This document shows, piece after piece, positions 27,928 through 41,572 of a DNA stretch of 64,000 bases. Every line of letters starts with the position of its first letter. The first letter of the stretch is position 1. The translations under genes were made by a program, and so were the position numbers. Under the pieces are notes generated by a model, which saw only the letters and a list, made by a program, of their open reading frames with translations, was not told the origin of the DNA and did not search any database. The stretch is from Sporodiniella umbellata (taxonomy: Eukaryota > Mucoromycota > Mucoromycetes > Mucorales > Rhizopodaceae), in contig JAIXMR010000099.1 of NCBI GenBank assembly GCA_025677835.1, positions 40,911-104,910 on the forward strand, in the 5' to 3' direction.

Positions 27928-29455
27928 TGTCTTTGTTTTAGCAAATCAAGAAAGAAGTAAACAGAAAAAAAAAGTTTAGAAAAAAATTATCACTGTTACT
28001 TGAGGGGTGTCAAATGAAATGACGGTATTTGTAAGTCTAACGGATTCCCTTTTTTGGCATCTGGTTTTAAAAAGTTTATAAACGGTTTTATGTTGTTAAT
28101 AGCAGAGATGTCACATAAACAACCGTAGGGAAATATAGCAAAATGATATAGTGTGATTTTACCACTGTTTTTGAGCTTCTTTTCTGCAAGCAAAGGTTCT
28201 TCTTGATAGAGAACATTGGAGCCAATAGTTATGTTTATACTCTTAAAAGTAAAACAGATGAACTATCAGCCTTCAATAAGGTTAGATGTAAAAGTTTGGG
28301 ATAGATGAGTGCTCAGTTTTAAAAAATGTCTACTGAGTAGTTTTTTTTTTTTTTTTAAAAAAAAAGGCCGCGTTCTATCTATGGGTCTATATCTCGGGCT
28401 ATTAAGGTAGCTATCACACTAAATCGAAAACTGTGCCTATGGATTGTCACTGAAATTACCAACGACTATCAGTTTTTTATGACACTTTAGATTTTTCAAC
28501 AGTGATACTATAACAAAGACTAGCATTTTAGGATGCTGATAAAAAGAAGGAAACAGTATATTGTATTTGAATCTTTAAAAAATCATCGCTAAAACTCTCA
28601 AACAAAAACTAACAGTGCTGTAGGATATTAACGCTTTGATTGTATTCCATTTATTCTTATGTTTGACAATAGCATATTACACAATCTCAGTATCAGCTTT
28701 TTAGCAAGTATCGACAAAAAGCACCCATTTCAAAAGCTTTTATCACACCAAACGTATATTGATTGGTTTAGTTAATCAATCAGTGACTTTGAGTGCTCTA
28801 CTTCTTTAGGTCAATTGCTGCCCATTGGGTTAAGCCAGAGCAATTAGTATTTCAAAGGTCCGTGATCAACTATCTTTTATTAGCTGAAATAAAAACCAAA
28901 GAAACACACATTAAAGCAAAAGCAATAGCTAACGGGCCAATCCAAAGTAGGCCTGAACTTCTTCTCAGCCAGCATACTTTTCTTTCTTTTTGATATTAAG
29001 AAGGCTGTCATTATTGGTTCAATGCGAAAAAAAAAAAAAAAAAAAAAAAAAACGTCATTTAGAATTCAAACATTGAAAACATCGGGTTTTATAAAATAAA
29101 GTTTAAAATCATTTCTTGTAACCTGTCAAACCGATTTCCAATAATAATTTTTTTTTCTGTATTGTGCAATCATAAACAACCTAGAGATGGCCTAGGATTT
29201 GCGTAATTAAAGAGCAAAAACCATGTTTTAACAATGTGAGTTTAGCCTAAATTTCTAAAAGACTGACCTCTTTGAAACGATTGGTGTTAAAAGGCTGTGA
29301 GATGATAAAAAAAGACAACTCTTTGCTATTTATGCCATCAATCATTGAACCACGGGTATTTAATATTTGTAAAGCGACGTTGATACTATTCTTTATACAA
29401 TCTAAAAATTTGACAGGTTTTATTTGAGAAACTAAAAAAATAAACAAAACTGTTT
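27928..29455. other. Spacer upstream of the USP7-type gene
   Basis: 1.5 kb between the USP7-type start and the sulfotransferase stop (same strand). It must hold the USP7 promoter. It contains A/T runs (28340-28367, 29024-29051) and a stretch with coding-like frames on the minus strand (27996-28560), listed as a candidate remnant. Confidence 0.5.
27996..28560 (-). pseudogene. Possible remnant or unrecognised multi-exon gene
   Basis: On the minus strand a frame of ~90 codons ends at 27996. It could open after a splice acceptor near 28270 (tgatag) that is preceded by a CTAAC branch-like site. It contains SNVLYQEEPLLAEKK and IPSFHLTPLK. Further upstream (28560-28400) two further segments read KMLVFVIVSLLKNL, KLIVVGNFSDNP and, in a shifted frame, SFRFSVIATLIARDIDP, separated by stops. 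They look protein-like rather than random AT sequence, but I recognise no family and could not join them without a frameshift. It could equally be chance. Confidence 0.3.
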
Positions 29456-30170
29456 TCAATTCTTTATCGAAAGTGTATTTTTGATCTCTTCCAAAAGCTG
29501 GTGAAAGCATTCTCCTTTGTTTGAGTGAGGATAGGGAATGGATGGAATAGGCTTATTTAAAAATCCACAGAGTTTTTCCCAGCCATCGCCAAGCTCCATA
29601 ACCAACAGATTCTCGGGCTTTACTATTTTTTTGGTATATTCAATGTTATCAAGAAACATTTGAATCAGCTCCTCCTTTTGTTCTAGTAAATCTTTTTGAA
29701 CTAAGCGCCCATGGCAAGACACCGCGCCGGCCATTCTTTTGGTAAGCCTGATTCGCTCTGGCCAAGTTTCGTCCACTCCAGGCCATCTATGGATTGTGTT
29801 GTAGACCGAGTTGAACCAGCCTTCTGGGTCGCGTACTGTCAAAATAACCTTGACATCTGGGTACAATGCATAGAGTCTATCAAAAAAAGCAGAAGTAGGC
29901 CAATCTACTGCCGCCGTATATCCTTCATACACGCTGTCCCAGTCCACCGGCTGATCCGAATGTTTGTAAGCATTTTCAAACACTTCTGGGTCTTGCTTAG
30001 GATCCAAAAGAACGTTTTTCATATGATGTGTTCGATACCTAAAATCCGTTATCCATCAGACTCTTTCAGGGAAAATTTTATTTTCTTTACCCTAAATAAT
30101 CTAAAGCGTCGCATAAGCTTGTTGTACCTGTACGACCAAACCCGGCACCAATGATTTCTAAACGGGACAT
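29456..30170 (-). CDS. Sulfotransferase-fold family protein (P-loop)
   Basis: Two exons, 30170-30091 and 30038-29456 (52-nt intron), 220 aa. The start gives MSRLEIIGAGFGRTGTTSL, containing the 5'-phosphosulfate (PAPS) loop GRTGTTS at residues ~12-18. The 3'-phosphate region appears as VILTVRDPEGWFNSVYNT. This matches the compact 'Sulfotransfer_4' group found in fungi and animals, often mis-annotated as NAD-dependent epimerases. The substrate is unknown; the family contains few characterised members. Length fits that group. The conserved Trp-Pro after AVDWPTSAFF is typical of it. Cytosolic, as no signal peptide is seen. Confidence 0.85.
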
Positions 30171-31581
30171 GATAGCAATACAAGTATAAAGAAGAAAAAA
30201 GAACAAAGGTTGCGTACCAAATGTTCTTAAATGCATTTCGAACGCGGAACTTTAATATGCAAGACTAAAAGAATGGTCATGTCTCTCTCTGTAGTCAATG
30301 TGGCCGCTCCGCCTGTCAGTTTAAGGTTTTTAGCTACAAGCATGCGGGTTTTTAATAGTGGTGGGGTTTAATACCTGAGTGGGCTATACGAAGCTAATGT
30401 GAAAACCACAAACAAAAGAGCCTTCTCTTTTTAAAGGTCTCAGCTGTAATCTTGTTATATAATGCATATCGAGCAGTTGTTTATATAGATAGTTCTTAAT
30501 AGATATTCAAAGATGTAGGAGAAAAGCAGCTTGTAAAACATGCACGGGCGCAAACATTTCAACTTTCAGGCTAGAATATGTGGACGGTTACAAACCGCTG
30601 GACTTCTCTATAAATCTCAGGAACCAAAAAAAAAAAAAAAAAAACAAAAACAAAAAACAAAAAAATTCAGTACTAGTATAATTACATAGTCAAGATATCG
30701 GCTTTTTTTAAGCTGATAAGCTCCAATTTTGCTAAGCAAAGCAGAATACTGGGCAAAGTATTGAAAATCTGCAATATTTATTTAGTAAACTAAAAGCGAA
30801 TTGCTTCGACTAAAAACTTTATCATACACAATTTGTAATTGAAAGCCCCCCTTTTTTTCTTAGTAAGTACCCCTACTAGTAAGAAAGAATAGCTAAAATA
30901 AATTCAATCTAATAGACACTCGAATCTTGTCTTGATGTATGTTTTTATGTATGTATTATGTCTTGAAACAACACTCTTTTTTTCTCCGAGAAACATTAAC
31001 TATAATGCCTAAAAACAAACGCTTGAATAGAATACTCAGTTTAGCTATGAGAAACTTTAAGAATCAACTGATGTTTAGTATTAAAAAATAGCGTTTTGAG
31101 ATCATTCGGCCAAGCATAACGAGCTACCGCCGCGTTTTTTTTTTTTTTTTTGTAAAGCAATAAATACAGACATAAACACTCAAGACCAATTGTGTACTTG
31201 TGTTCTATAGTTTGTATAGAGTTATTACGGCACCAGAGCATACTTTAGTTATAATTTTGATTTCAAGCTTGTATATCCCAGAGTAAGCTACAAGGCGATT
31301 ATAGACTGACAACATGTTTATCAATTGTTTTTATTTAGAGTTTAACTTTTTTTTTTTTGAAGAGGAAGAATTCAAAGAATCTCCGAGCAGAGTAAGTGTT
31401 GACACAAGAGAAAAAACCTTCTTTTGTTAAAGCATTATATCCTTTGGGATCTATATACATTAATCTGTTTTTTTTTTTAGCAATGTTAAAACAGTGCACT
31501 GTTTAATCTGGTTTCTATCTCAGATCTACTAAATTCACTGTGGAAAAAAAGCAAGGGTTATCTTTTTTTCTTCTAAAAAAA
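30171..31581. other. Divergent spacer between sulfotransferase and peroxiredoxin genes
   Basis: 1.4 kb shared upstream region for two divergent genes. AT-rich, with A/T runs near 30629-30647 and 31135-31151. No ORF above 66 aa. Specific regulatory sites were not identified. Confidence 0.6.
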
Positions 31582-32600
31582 ATGTTTTCTCGCGTCTTTG
31601 CTCGTCCTCTTGCCACCACACTAAAGGCTGCTACTCGCCCAAGTGTTGCTCCAACTGTGGCTCGTAAAAGTTTTCCCAGCATTGCAACAAGTTTGTTTTC
31701 TCGAAACATCGCTACCGTTCAACGTAAATACCATTTTTTGAGTGATTCCTTTAACATTAGCCTTAACTATTGACCTTAGACCCTGCACCTGAATGGAAAG
31801 CACAATCGCTTGTTGAAGGCACATTCAAAGAGCTTTCCTCCACTGACTATAAGGGAAAATTTCTTGTAATGGTCTTTTATCCTGCCGACTTTACTTTTGT
31901 TTGCCCCACTGAACTTTTGGCCTTCAGTGACCGTATTGAAGAGTTCCGTCAGTTAGGTGCAGAAGTAGTGGGTATTAGTGTGGAGTAAGTCTTTTGTTTT
32001 ATTTCGAGTTTGTGATGCCGAACTGACCGTTTTTCTTCTTTTATTTCTATGTTAGCAACGTTCACTCTCACTTAGGTATTTGAAGCGCAAAAAAAAAGAA
32101 AAAAAAAACCTATATAGAATCTACAACTCAACTAAACAATAGCATGGACCAATGTTCCTAGAAAGCAAGGTGGTCTTGGTGATATCAATATTCCTCTTGG
32201 TAACCCGTATATACATATGTTTATATCTTGGTCTAAAACATTTTTCTATTCTTAGTTTCTGATATCAAGAAAGACATCTCCACCAACTATAATGGTAACG
32301 TGGAAAAGAAAGAAAAAATCCCTTTAAAAAAAAACCAATTGGATTTTTCCCTTAGTTTTGATTCCTGAAGAAGGATTAGCTCTCCGCGGTTTGTTTGTAG
32401 TAGATCCTAAAGGCGTTCTTCGTATCGCCAATATTCATGACTTGCCTATTGGACGCTCTGTCGATGAAACATTAAGAGTGATAGAGGCTATCAAATTCAC
32501 TGACGAACATGGTGAAGTATGTCCTGCCAACTGGAAGAAGGGAGAAAAGACAATCAAGCCTAACCCTAAAGGCTCTTTGGAATATTTTGGTTCTAAATAA
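31582..32600 (+). CDS. Mitochondrial typical 2-Cys peroxiredoxin (thioredoxin peroxidase)
   Basis: Six exons: 31582-31723, 31780-31984, 32056-32075, 32143-32199, 32256-32294, 32356-32600, 235 aa. Residues 1-~45 form an Arg/Ser/Ala-rich, acid-free mitochondrial presequence ([19 protein letters not shown]). The peroxidatic Cys89 sits in [14 protein letters not shown] and the resolving Cys210 in GEVCPANW. The GGLG loop ([10 protein letters not shown]) and C-terminal YF (LEYFGSK) mark a hyperoxidation-sensitive Prx1/Tsa-type enzyme, possibly with redox-relay or chaperone behaviour. It reduces H2O2 and peroxynitrite using thioredoxin. Exon 3 is only 20 nt, encoding NVHSHL. The ATG at 31582 is chosen because it begins the presequence; the frame upstream has no ATG. 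Confidence 0.95.
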
Positions 32601-33428
32601 ACAGTTACAAAATCTTGAGAACTGCTCTACTATGACTATACCCTCTCCTTTTGCTTTATATAGCAGAATACAAAAGTAATTTTTTCTTTCAATAAAAAGG
32701 TGGAAATATAGCTACAAGTCGCGGTTTACTCAAGATTGAAAAGAACATCTGTATCGACTCTTGAACTCAATCCTAGTGTACCTTTTAATGAGTCTATTGT
32801 GATTATGTATGAAAGCAATAGATAAGCCGCAACCTGGAAGGTTATATTATAGAAGCTATACTACTAATCCAAAGCAGTATCATCGAAATCCAATACACTC
32901 CAATGTATTTTCTAGCCTCTTTAACCATTTTGTTTATAAGGAAACTTTGGTAGTTTCGGCTTCATTTAAAGCAACTTAAAGATAACAAACTTTCGGTGTT
33001 TTAAAAAGAAACAGGTCAACTTTTTAAACAAATCTTTCAACAACGTGAGGGACTCCTCAAAGGAAAAAAAAATCCCTGTTAACTTTGTCACAAATCTAAA
33101 GTCTCGACAAGCTTTTTTTAGACTAATTGTTGCATCTTTTAAACATTCAAATAGCAGTAGTTCTTTCTGTTGCTGAAATCATTAGAATTAAAAACTTTTG
33201 AAGGCTACTCAGATTTCCAAATTATAAGCCTATTATAAGTCTTAATTCTTAAGCGAATAAATAACAGATTCTTTCAGAGAACAATGCATAAAGCTTGACT
33301 GAAAATAACGTGATATGGTTATCGGTCATTAAAGTTTCTAGGCAGCGGAGATTCGTGTCAGATTGAAAAGGAAAAAGAAAAAAAACCAGGTCCCGGAACA
33401 AAATCTTTTACTGTTAATTGAAAAAAAA
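32601..33428. other. Spacer between peroxiredoxin and LeuRS genes
   Basis: 828 bp, AT-rich, no ORF of note. It carries the peroxiredoxin 3' UTR and the LeuRS promoter. Nothing further recognised. Confidence 0.6.
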
Positions 33429-36691
<3,263 letters not shown>

Positions 36692-36725
36692 TTTATAAAT
36701 AAATAAAAAAAGAAATGTAAAGAGT

Positions 36726-37511
36726 CTATTTTCTCAAAAATGGCGTATTACTTCTGGGTTGAACAATACTTGACACGCCGTTTGTTCTCAGCTGAGCGAT
36801 TTTAAAATGATCATTAAGCAAATGACTGACAATGCCATAAAACCAGTACATATGAAGAGGAAATACAACCACGGCTACCATCCATAGAGTCTCTAACCGA
36901 TGATAGCTTTTAAGGTACACAATCATTTTAGCATGAAATACGATACGTAGCACAAAAAAAGTACATGCAAACAAGAAGTCACATCTCCAACGATTTCTAA
37001 AGGAACCTAAAGCTAGTAGAAGCGTTGGAACCTCAAGCAAGCAAGCAGTACTGAAAAAAGATGAGGAACGAGATTTTAGCAGCCAAAAAAGAACCACAAT
37101 ATACAAAGGGTGATGAATCCATCCAGTAAGTACAGTAATACGTTGCCTATAGTAAACAAGCCCAAAACTGAGATCAAGTACAAGGTAAGTTATAAAAAAG
37201 CAGACCAGACCAATATGAAGACTGGAATCTATTGATAGCATGGCCATATTCCACCCTGATCTCCAAAAGACTATAAAGCAAGGAATAGATATAACAGTGC
37301 ATACCAAACTACTCAATAGAGTCAGTATCCAGCTCACTTGTTTATTTGTTTCCGCGAAATTAATCTTGATAACATAAAAGAGAGAAACCTGGAATAGGGA
37401 GCTAAATAAGAACGACTTTTGTATAAAAGACTGAGACAATAGCTGCATAGAATTAAACGGGTTCATTGTCTCTGTTTTTAAGGAAGAAACGAAATGAAAC
37501 AAAATAAGCAT
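36726..37511 (-). CDS. TLC (TRAM-LAG1-CLN8) domain membrane protein
   Basis: Single exon, 261 aa. About seven hydrophobic segments are visible. The TLC hallmarks are the His pair in GWIHHPLY, the Glu-Pro in LLEVPTLLLALG, and a later aromatic helix (WFYGIVSHLL). It resembles the TMEM56/TLCD branch rather than ceramide synthases: there is no Lag1 motif and no homeobox-like domain. A lipid-sensing or lipid-modifying role in ER or plasma membrane is known for relatives, but the substrate here is not assignable. The start could be at 37511 or at the internal Met at 37466 (MNPFNSMQLL); the upstream one is the first ATG. Confidence 0.75.
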   Translation of the reverse strand: MLILFHFVSSLKTETMNPFNSMQLLSQSFIQKSFLFSSLFQVSLFYVIKINFAETNKQVSWILTLLSSLVCTVISIPCFIVFWRSGWNMAMLSIDSSLHIGLVCFFITYLVLDLSFGLVYYRQRITVLTGWIHHPLYIVVLFWLLKSRSSSFFSTACLLEVPTLLLALGSFRNRWRCDFLFACTFFVLRIVFHAKMIVYLKSYHRLETLWMVAVVVFPLHMYWFYGIVSHLLNDHFKIAQLRTNGVSSIVQPRSNTPFLRK

Positions 37512-37784
37512 CTTCGATTAGTGCTTAAAAAGGTTTAAAATCAGAGACTTGTTGAAGACAAATAGATGAACAGAGCTGTGAAACGTGGTTTAGATAGAGG
37601 GGTTTTTTCACTGGCAATGACTGCCATTACACTGACACGAGAATAGGACATATGACTAAAGAAAAAGGTACGCTAAGCAAAAAAACAGAAAGCAAATACC
37701 TTTTATGTATTGGCAGATCTTTCTCTTTATAAAAAAAGAAGTTTTATATGCATTCATATGCACTAAAAGTATTTCCGTTGTCTG

Positions 37785-40003
37785 TTAATATCCTTCTAGC
37801 TGACCTATCAGCATACAAGAAACTTCTGTTCCTTTACAAAGGGTTGTCACCTCAGGGGTTGCTGCAGGCAACTCTAGTAGCCCATTAGCTTCCGACATAC
37901 TTGATACACGGCTACTGATCTGTTTTCCGGTTGATTCAACCTTGAACCCCGATAGACCTACTTTTACACGAACTCGGTGATATTCTGGTCTACTATCAAG
38001 TTTCACATTGTCTGTAAGCTATTGAGTATATTAGATATGACGGTTTGAAAGGAATTTTTATATTACTTTGACTGGTACAACGACGGCTTGAGTTTTGAGA
38101 GAGCCCATCATTCTTTTTAAAGCAGGCAAAACAAACAGATAAAAGGTGACAGAAGCAGAGACAGGATTTCCTGGTAGAGCAAACACCCACTTTGACTTTT
38201 TTCCTTGAGGCACAGTGGCAAATGTTGTTGGCTTTCTGTAGGTTTTTGAATCTGTAAATACATTTTTTTTTCTTTTTGTTACTGCCACTCACCCAGGTTT
38301 CATAAGAACCCTTCCAAAATGAATAGTCGCCCCTAGTTTCTGTTCAAGCACAGGCTTCATAAAGTCAGCTTCACCCATTGAAACGCCACCAGTAGTAACC
38401 AAAACGTCAACTCTACTTAGTGCTTCCTCTATAGCCTCATGTATTTCCTCTACCCTATCGCTTACAATCCCTAGATCAGACGCCTCAAAACCTGCATTTC
38501 GAATTGTGGCCAATAACGAAAGCCGATTGGTGTCTCTGATTTGGCCAGGCTGCAGAGTGTCTGTATGTATATGCTCCATAACTTCATTTCCAGAGGAAAG
38601 TACACCAACCACAGGTTTGCGATAGACTTTGGCATGGCGTACACCAACGGATGCCAACAAAGCAACTTCACTTGGCCCCACTGATTGCCCTTCAACACCT
38701 ACAACGCTATCCATACTACAGTCAGATCCAATTTCCCTGATATTTTGACCTTCAGTGGCCCCATCTAGTATTTCCACTTTCACTTCCTCACCCTCAGAAG
38801 AAGCCTCAGTTAGAAGGGTGTCCTCGAGCATGACCACCGCATTGGCACCATCTGGTATCATACCTCCTGTCGTTACGCGAGCAATTGTTCCTGGGTGCAT
38901 AGTGATTACTTTCTCTTGTTTTTCAGCCAATGCAACAGAGTCAACTTTATACACTCCGGGCCCATCTTCCGCTGAGAGCAAATGTGTTACTAGAAGAAAC
39001 AGGAACTGTTTTTATAAACTTACCGTATACAGCGTACCCGTCAACCGTCGAAGCTCTGTAACCAGGCACAGGCTCTAACGATTTGATGGTATCAGCTAAA
39101 ACATAACCCGATCCAAGAAACTGAGAAACAGGCATATTGACTGTATTCAGTCTTTGAACATGCTTTTCAATCAGATGATGCGCCTCTTTAACAGATATCA
39201 AGGGGTAAGGAGAATGGCGGGCTCTTCTTGAAACTAAGACTTGAGTCAACTTTTGAAAAAAAAAAAATGTGAAGGTAAATAGACAAAATAAAAAAAAATA
39301 CCTGGTGTACCCAAAGGTGCTGAACGACCAATTAGTGTATCGTCTTCGTTTTGGCGGTGAGTACACTGATGGCCTTGCATTTGAGTGTGCGTTTCTTTAA
39401 CGTGTTTTTGATTCAAGTCCAACAATAAATCTAAAGCGTGAGGCAATATTTTAACAATAGCACTCAAGTTTTCTGTACACGCCTTAGGGCTTCCCGGAAA
39501 TGTGACAATAATGGTCTTATTTCTAATACCAGTAACAGGCCGAGATAAAGCAGCCATTGGGGTAATAGAAATCGATGAAGACAGTAAAAGATGAGTTATT
39601 CCAGGTGTCTCACGGGTCAATAATGGTCTGATTGCCTAAACAAAGCGTTAACTTAAAAAAAAAAAGGGAGTAAGCCTCTGGGCTTCTTTTTTTCTTATGA
39701 TCATACTTCTGGCGTTTTATCTCTTTCAGAGAATCCAGTTCCACCAGTCAAAAGAATAAGATCAATTTTAAGGTTGTCAGTCCAATGTTTAACTGTTTTC
39801 TGAACCTCATCTATGCTGTCAGGTACAATGCATTGCTGCTCTACTGAGTATTGCTCTTTCGAAAGAAACTCTTTTATTGTTGGTCCACTTTTGTCAAGAG
39901 AAGCATCCTTAGATGCAGTGTCGCTAACTGACTAGCGCTTAGAAACGCGCTCATTTATAAAACACATGTTCTTACCTGTCAATATACCCACACTATAAAC
40001 CAT
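37785..40003 (-). CDS. Molybdenum cofactor biosynthesis protein, MogA-MoeA fusion (gephyrin/CnxE type)
   Basis: Seven exons: 40003-39976, 39927-39707, 39635-39302, 39239-39024, 38971-38293, 38235-38067, 38018-37785, 626 aa. The N-terminal MogA/MoaB-like G domain (residues 1-~170) has GILTVSDTASK and LILLTGGTG with FPGSPKA. A ~40-residue linker containing a His/Gln-rich stretch follows. The C-terminal MoeA-like E domain has [40 protein letters not shown] and LPGNPVSA. The G domain adenylylates molybdopterin and the E domain inserts molybdate. The domain order matches animal gephyrin and fungal CnxE/NIT-9; plant CNX1 is the reverse. Its presence implies molybdoenzymes such as sulfite oxidase or nitrate reductase elsewhere in the genome. 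Confidence 0.93.
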
Positions 40004-40801
40004 TCTGAAACAAAAGGCAGAAAAAAGCCGGAGATTCAGCAATGTAAGTGGAATTATTTAATTCAATCTGTGTTTCTTTTAAATAAGTAGAAAGGACAAA
40101 AACAAAAAAAAAACGGCTCCAAAAATATCCCTTAGTTAAATGCCAATTTTAGTGTCTTGTTTTGACCTTTGGCAAACACTTTTTGGAAAACGTCAACTTC
40201 AATAGGTTTGACTGTGATTGTTTTTTTACAAGTGACCAAATGAATTTCCATAAAGTAATCAATTAATATTTCAGAAAAGCGATCAATACTTTTTTTTACA
40301 AAGGTGTCGAATTAACGGTGGAAGTACTGGACGATGTATTTAGGTATCAACACACACAGTCAAGTATATATGAAAAATTTTATCTAATCAAAGATTTTTA
40401 TAGTTATAAGGCAACATTACCTCAAAGTTTTTTAAGACGGTAAAATGAGTAACTACTTTGATAAAGCTCTTAGCCTTTACTTTTGGAGACGTGATACAGT
40501 TTTCTGACAATTAATCGAAAAAATAAGCAGGTTGAATTCACTGTGTTAGTGAAAAGCACCCCAATCTTTGTAGACTAGAATATCGGTACTTTCTTCACTG
40601 ATAGCAGGTCGAAAAAGACTACTTTGCTTGATACCATACTGACTAAAAGGTTAAATAGCCAGTTTATGGGAACTTGTGTAAATGCGCCCGCCAGCTCTGT
40701 GTATTTATGCAGTTGTGATAAAATGGAAATTCAAAGAAAGATCACGTTTTGCGGTTAAAGCGCTTACAACGTCATTGGGTATTATATTGAACTGAAAAGC
40801 T
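40004..40801. other. Spacer between START-like and MogA-MoeA genes
   Basis: 798 bp, both flanking genes leftward. It must hold the 3' UTR of the START-like gene and the promoter of the Moco gene. AT-rich; nothing recognised. Confidence 0.6.
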
Positions 40802-41572
40802 TTATTTTTTTTCATAAATCTCACTTATGATATCCCAATCTTTGTCTGCGGAAGCAGTTTTACTTTCCATTACACTTTCATCAGGACCCATTTCATGCTC
40901 GCTATTATCTTCAGCTTCTTCAAGTATTTGATCGAGTTTTTGCTCTTCAGCTTCCTCGATACCCCCACTCTCTTCTGATTTGCCTTTTTCTTCCTCTTTG
41001 AGTTCAAATATACCCAATTTGATTTCTTTAGCCAAATCCTTCATAAATCGGTCTATGCGTCTGTGATAACCAAAGATTAGCTGGTTAAGACCTCGAACCA
41101 TGGGCTTCTTAATTTGACCCTGTTCTGTAATCTTCAGTATAATGGCTCGTTCATTTTCAAGCGACTCAATTACAAAAGACCAGGAGCCCGTAAATGTAGG
41201 TGGATGGTTTTCCAATGTTGATTTTTCTTCAACTACTCTTAACAACTTTCTTTCAAATTCTTGCTCAATATGGGTGACAGCTGTTCGTCTGTCTCTTTTG
41301 ATGTTGTATTCAACGAATTCAGTACGCTCCTTTTCTTCGTACTTATTAAGCCCACCCTCATCTTCCTCTACTGTCACTTGACCAATGTTAGAACGCCATG
41401 CAGGGTAGTCCTTAACACTAGTCAGAATGACCCAAACGATTTCGGCCGTTGTCTCATACTTAAATGAACGTGTCACAGTGTGTTCTACAGGAAGTAAAAG
41501 CCCAATGGCATAAAGAAGAAGTGGTATAGTAGGTATTGATAGCAGTAGCGTAACAATGACAGCAGTGCTCAT
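40802..41572 (-). CDS. Membrane-anchored START-like (SRPBCC) domain protein, uncharacterised
   Basis: Single exon, 256 aa. An N-terminal hydrophobic helix (residues ~4-27, IVTLLLSIPTIPLLLYAIGLLL) probably anchors the protein. It is followed by an SRPBCC/polyketide-cyclase-like fold (~30-185): VTRSFKYETTAEIVWVILTSVKDYPAWRSNIGQV is the typical first strand-helix region and FTGSWSFVIE...ITEQGQI the later strands. The C-terminal ~70 residues are Glu-rich and likely disordered. Similar short proteins are conserved but unnamed in many fungi. SRPBCC folds bind hydrophobic ligands; the ligand is unknown. Confidence 0.75.
   Translation of the reverse strand: MSTAVIVTLLLSIPTIPLLLYAIGLLLPVEHTVTRSFKYETTAEIVWVILTSVKDYPAWRSNIGQVTVEEDEGGLNKYEEKERTEFVEYNIKRDRRTAVTHIEQEFERKLLRVVEEKSTLENHPPTFTGSWSFVIESLENERAIILKITEQGQIKKPMVRGLNQLIFGYHRRIDRFMKDLAKEIKLGIFELKEEEKGKSEESGGIEEAEEQKLDQILEEAEDNSEHEMGPDESVMESKTASADKDWDIISEIYEKK

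Noticed and set aside
29711..30154. 147-aa plus-strand frame
   Set aside because: Antisense shadow of the sulfotransferase-fold gene, whose minus-strand frame carries the conserved motifs.
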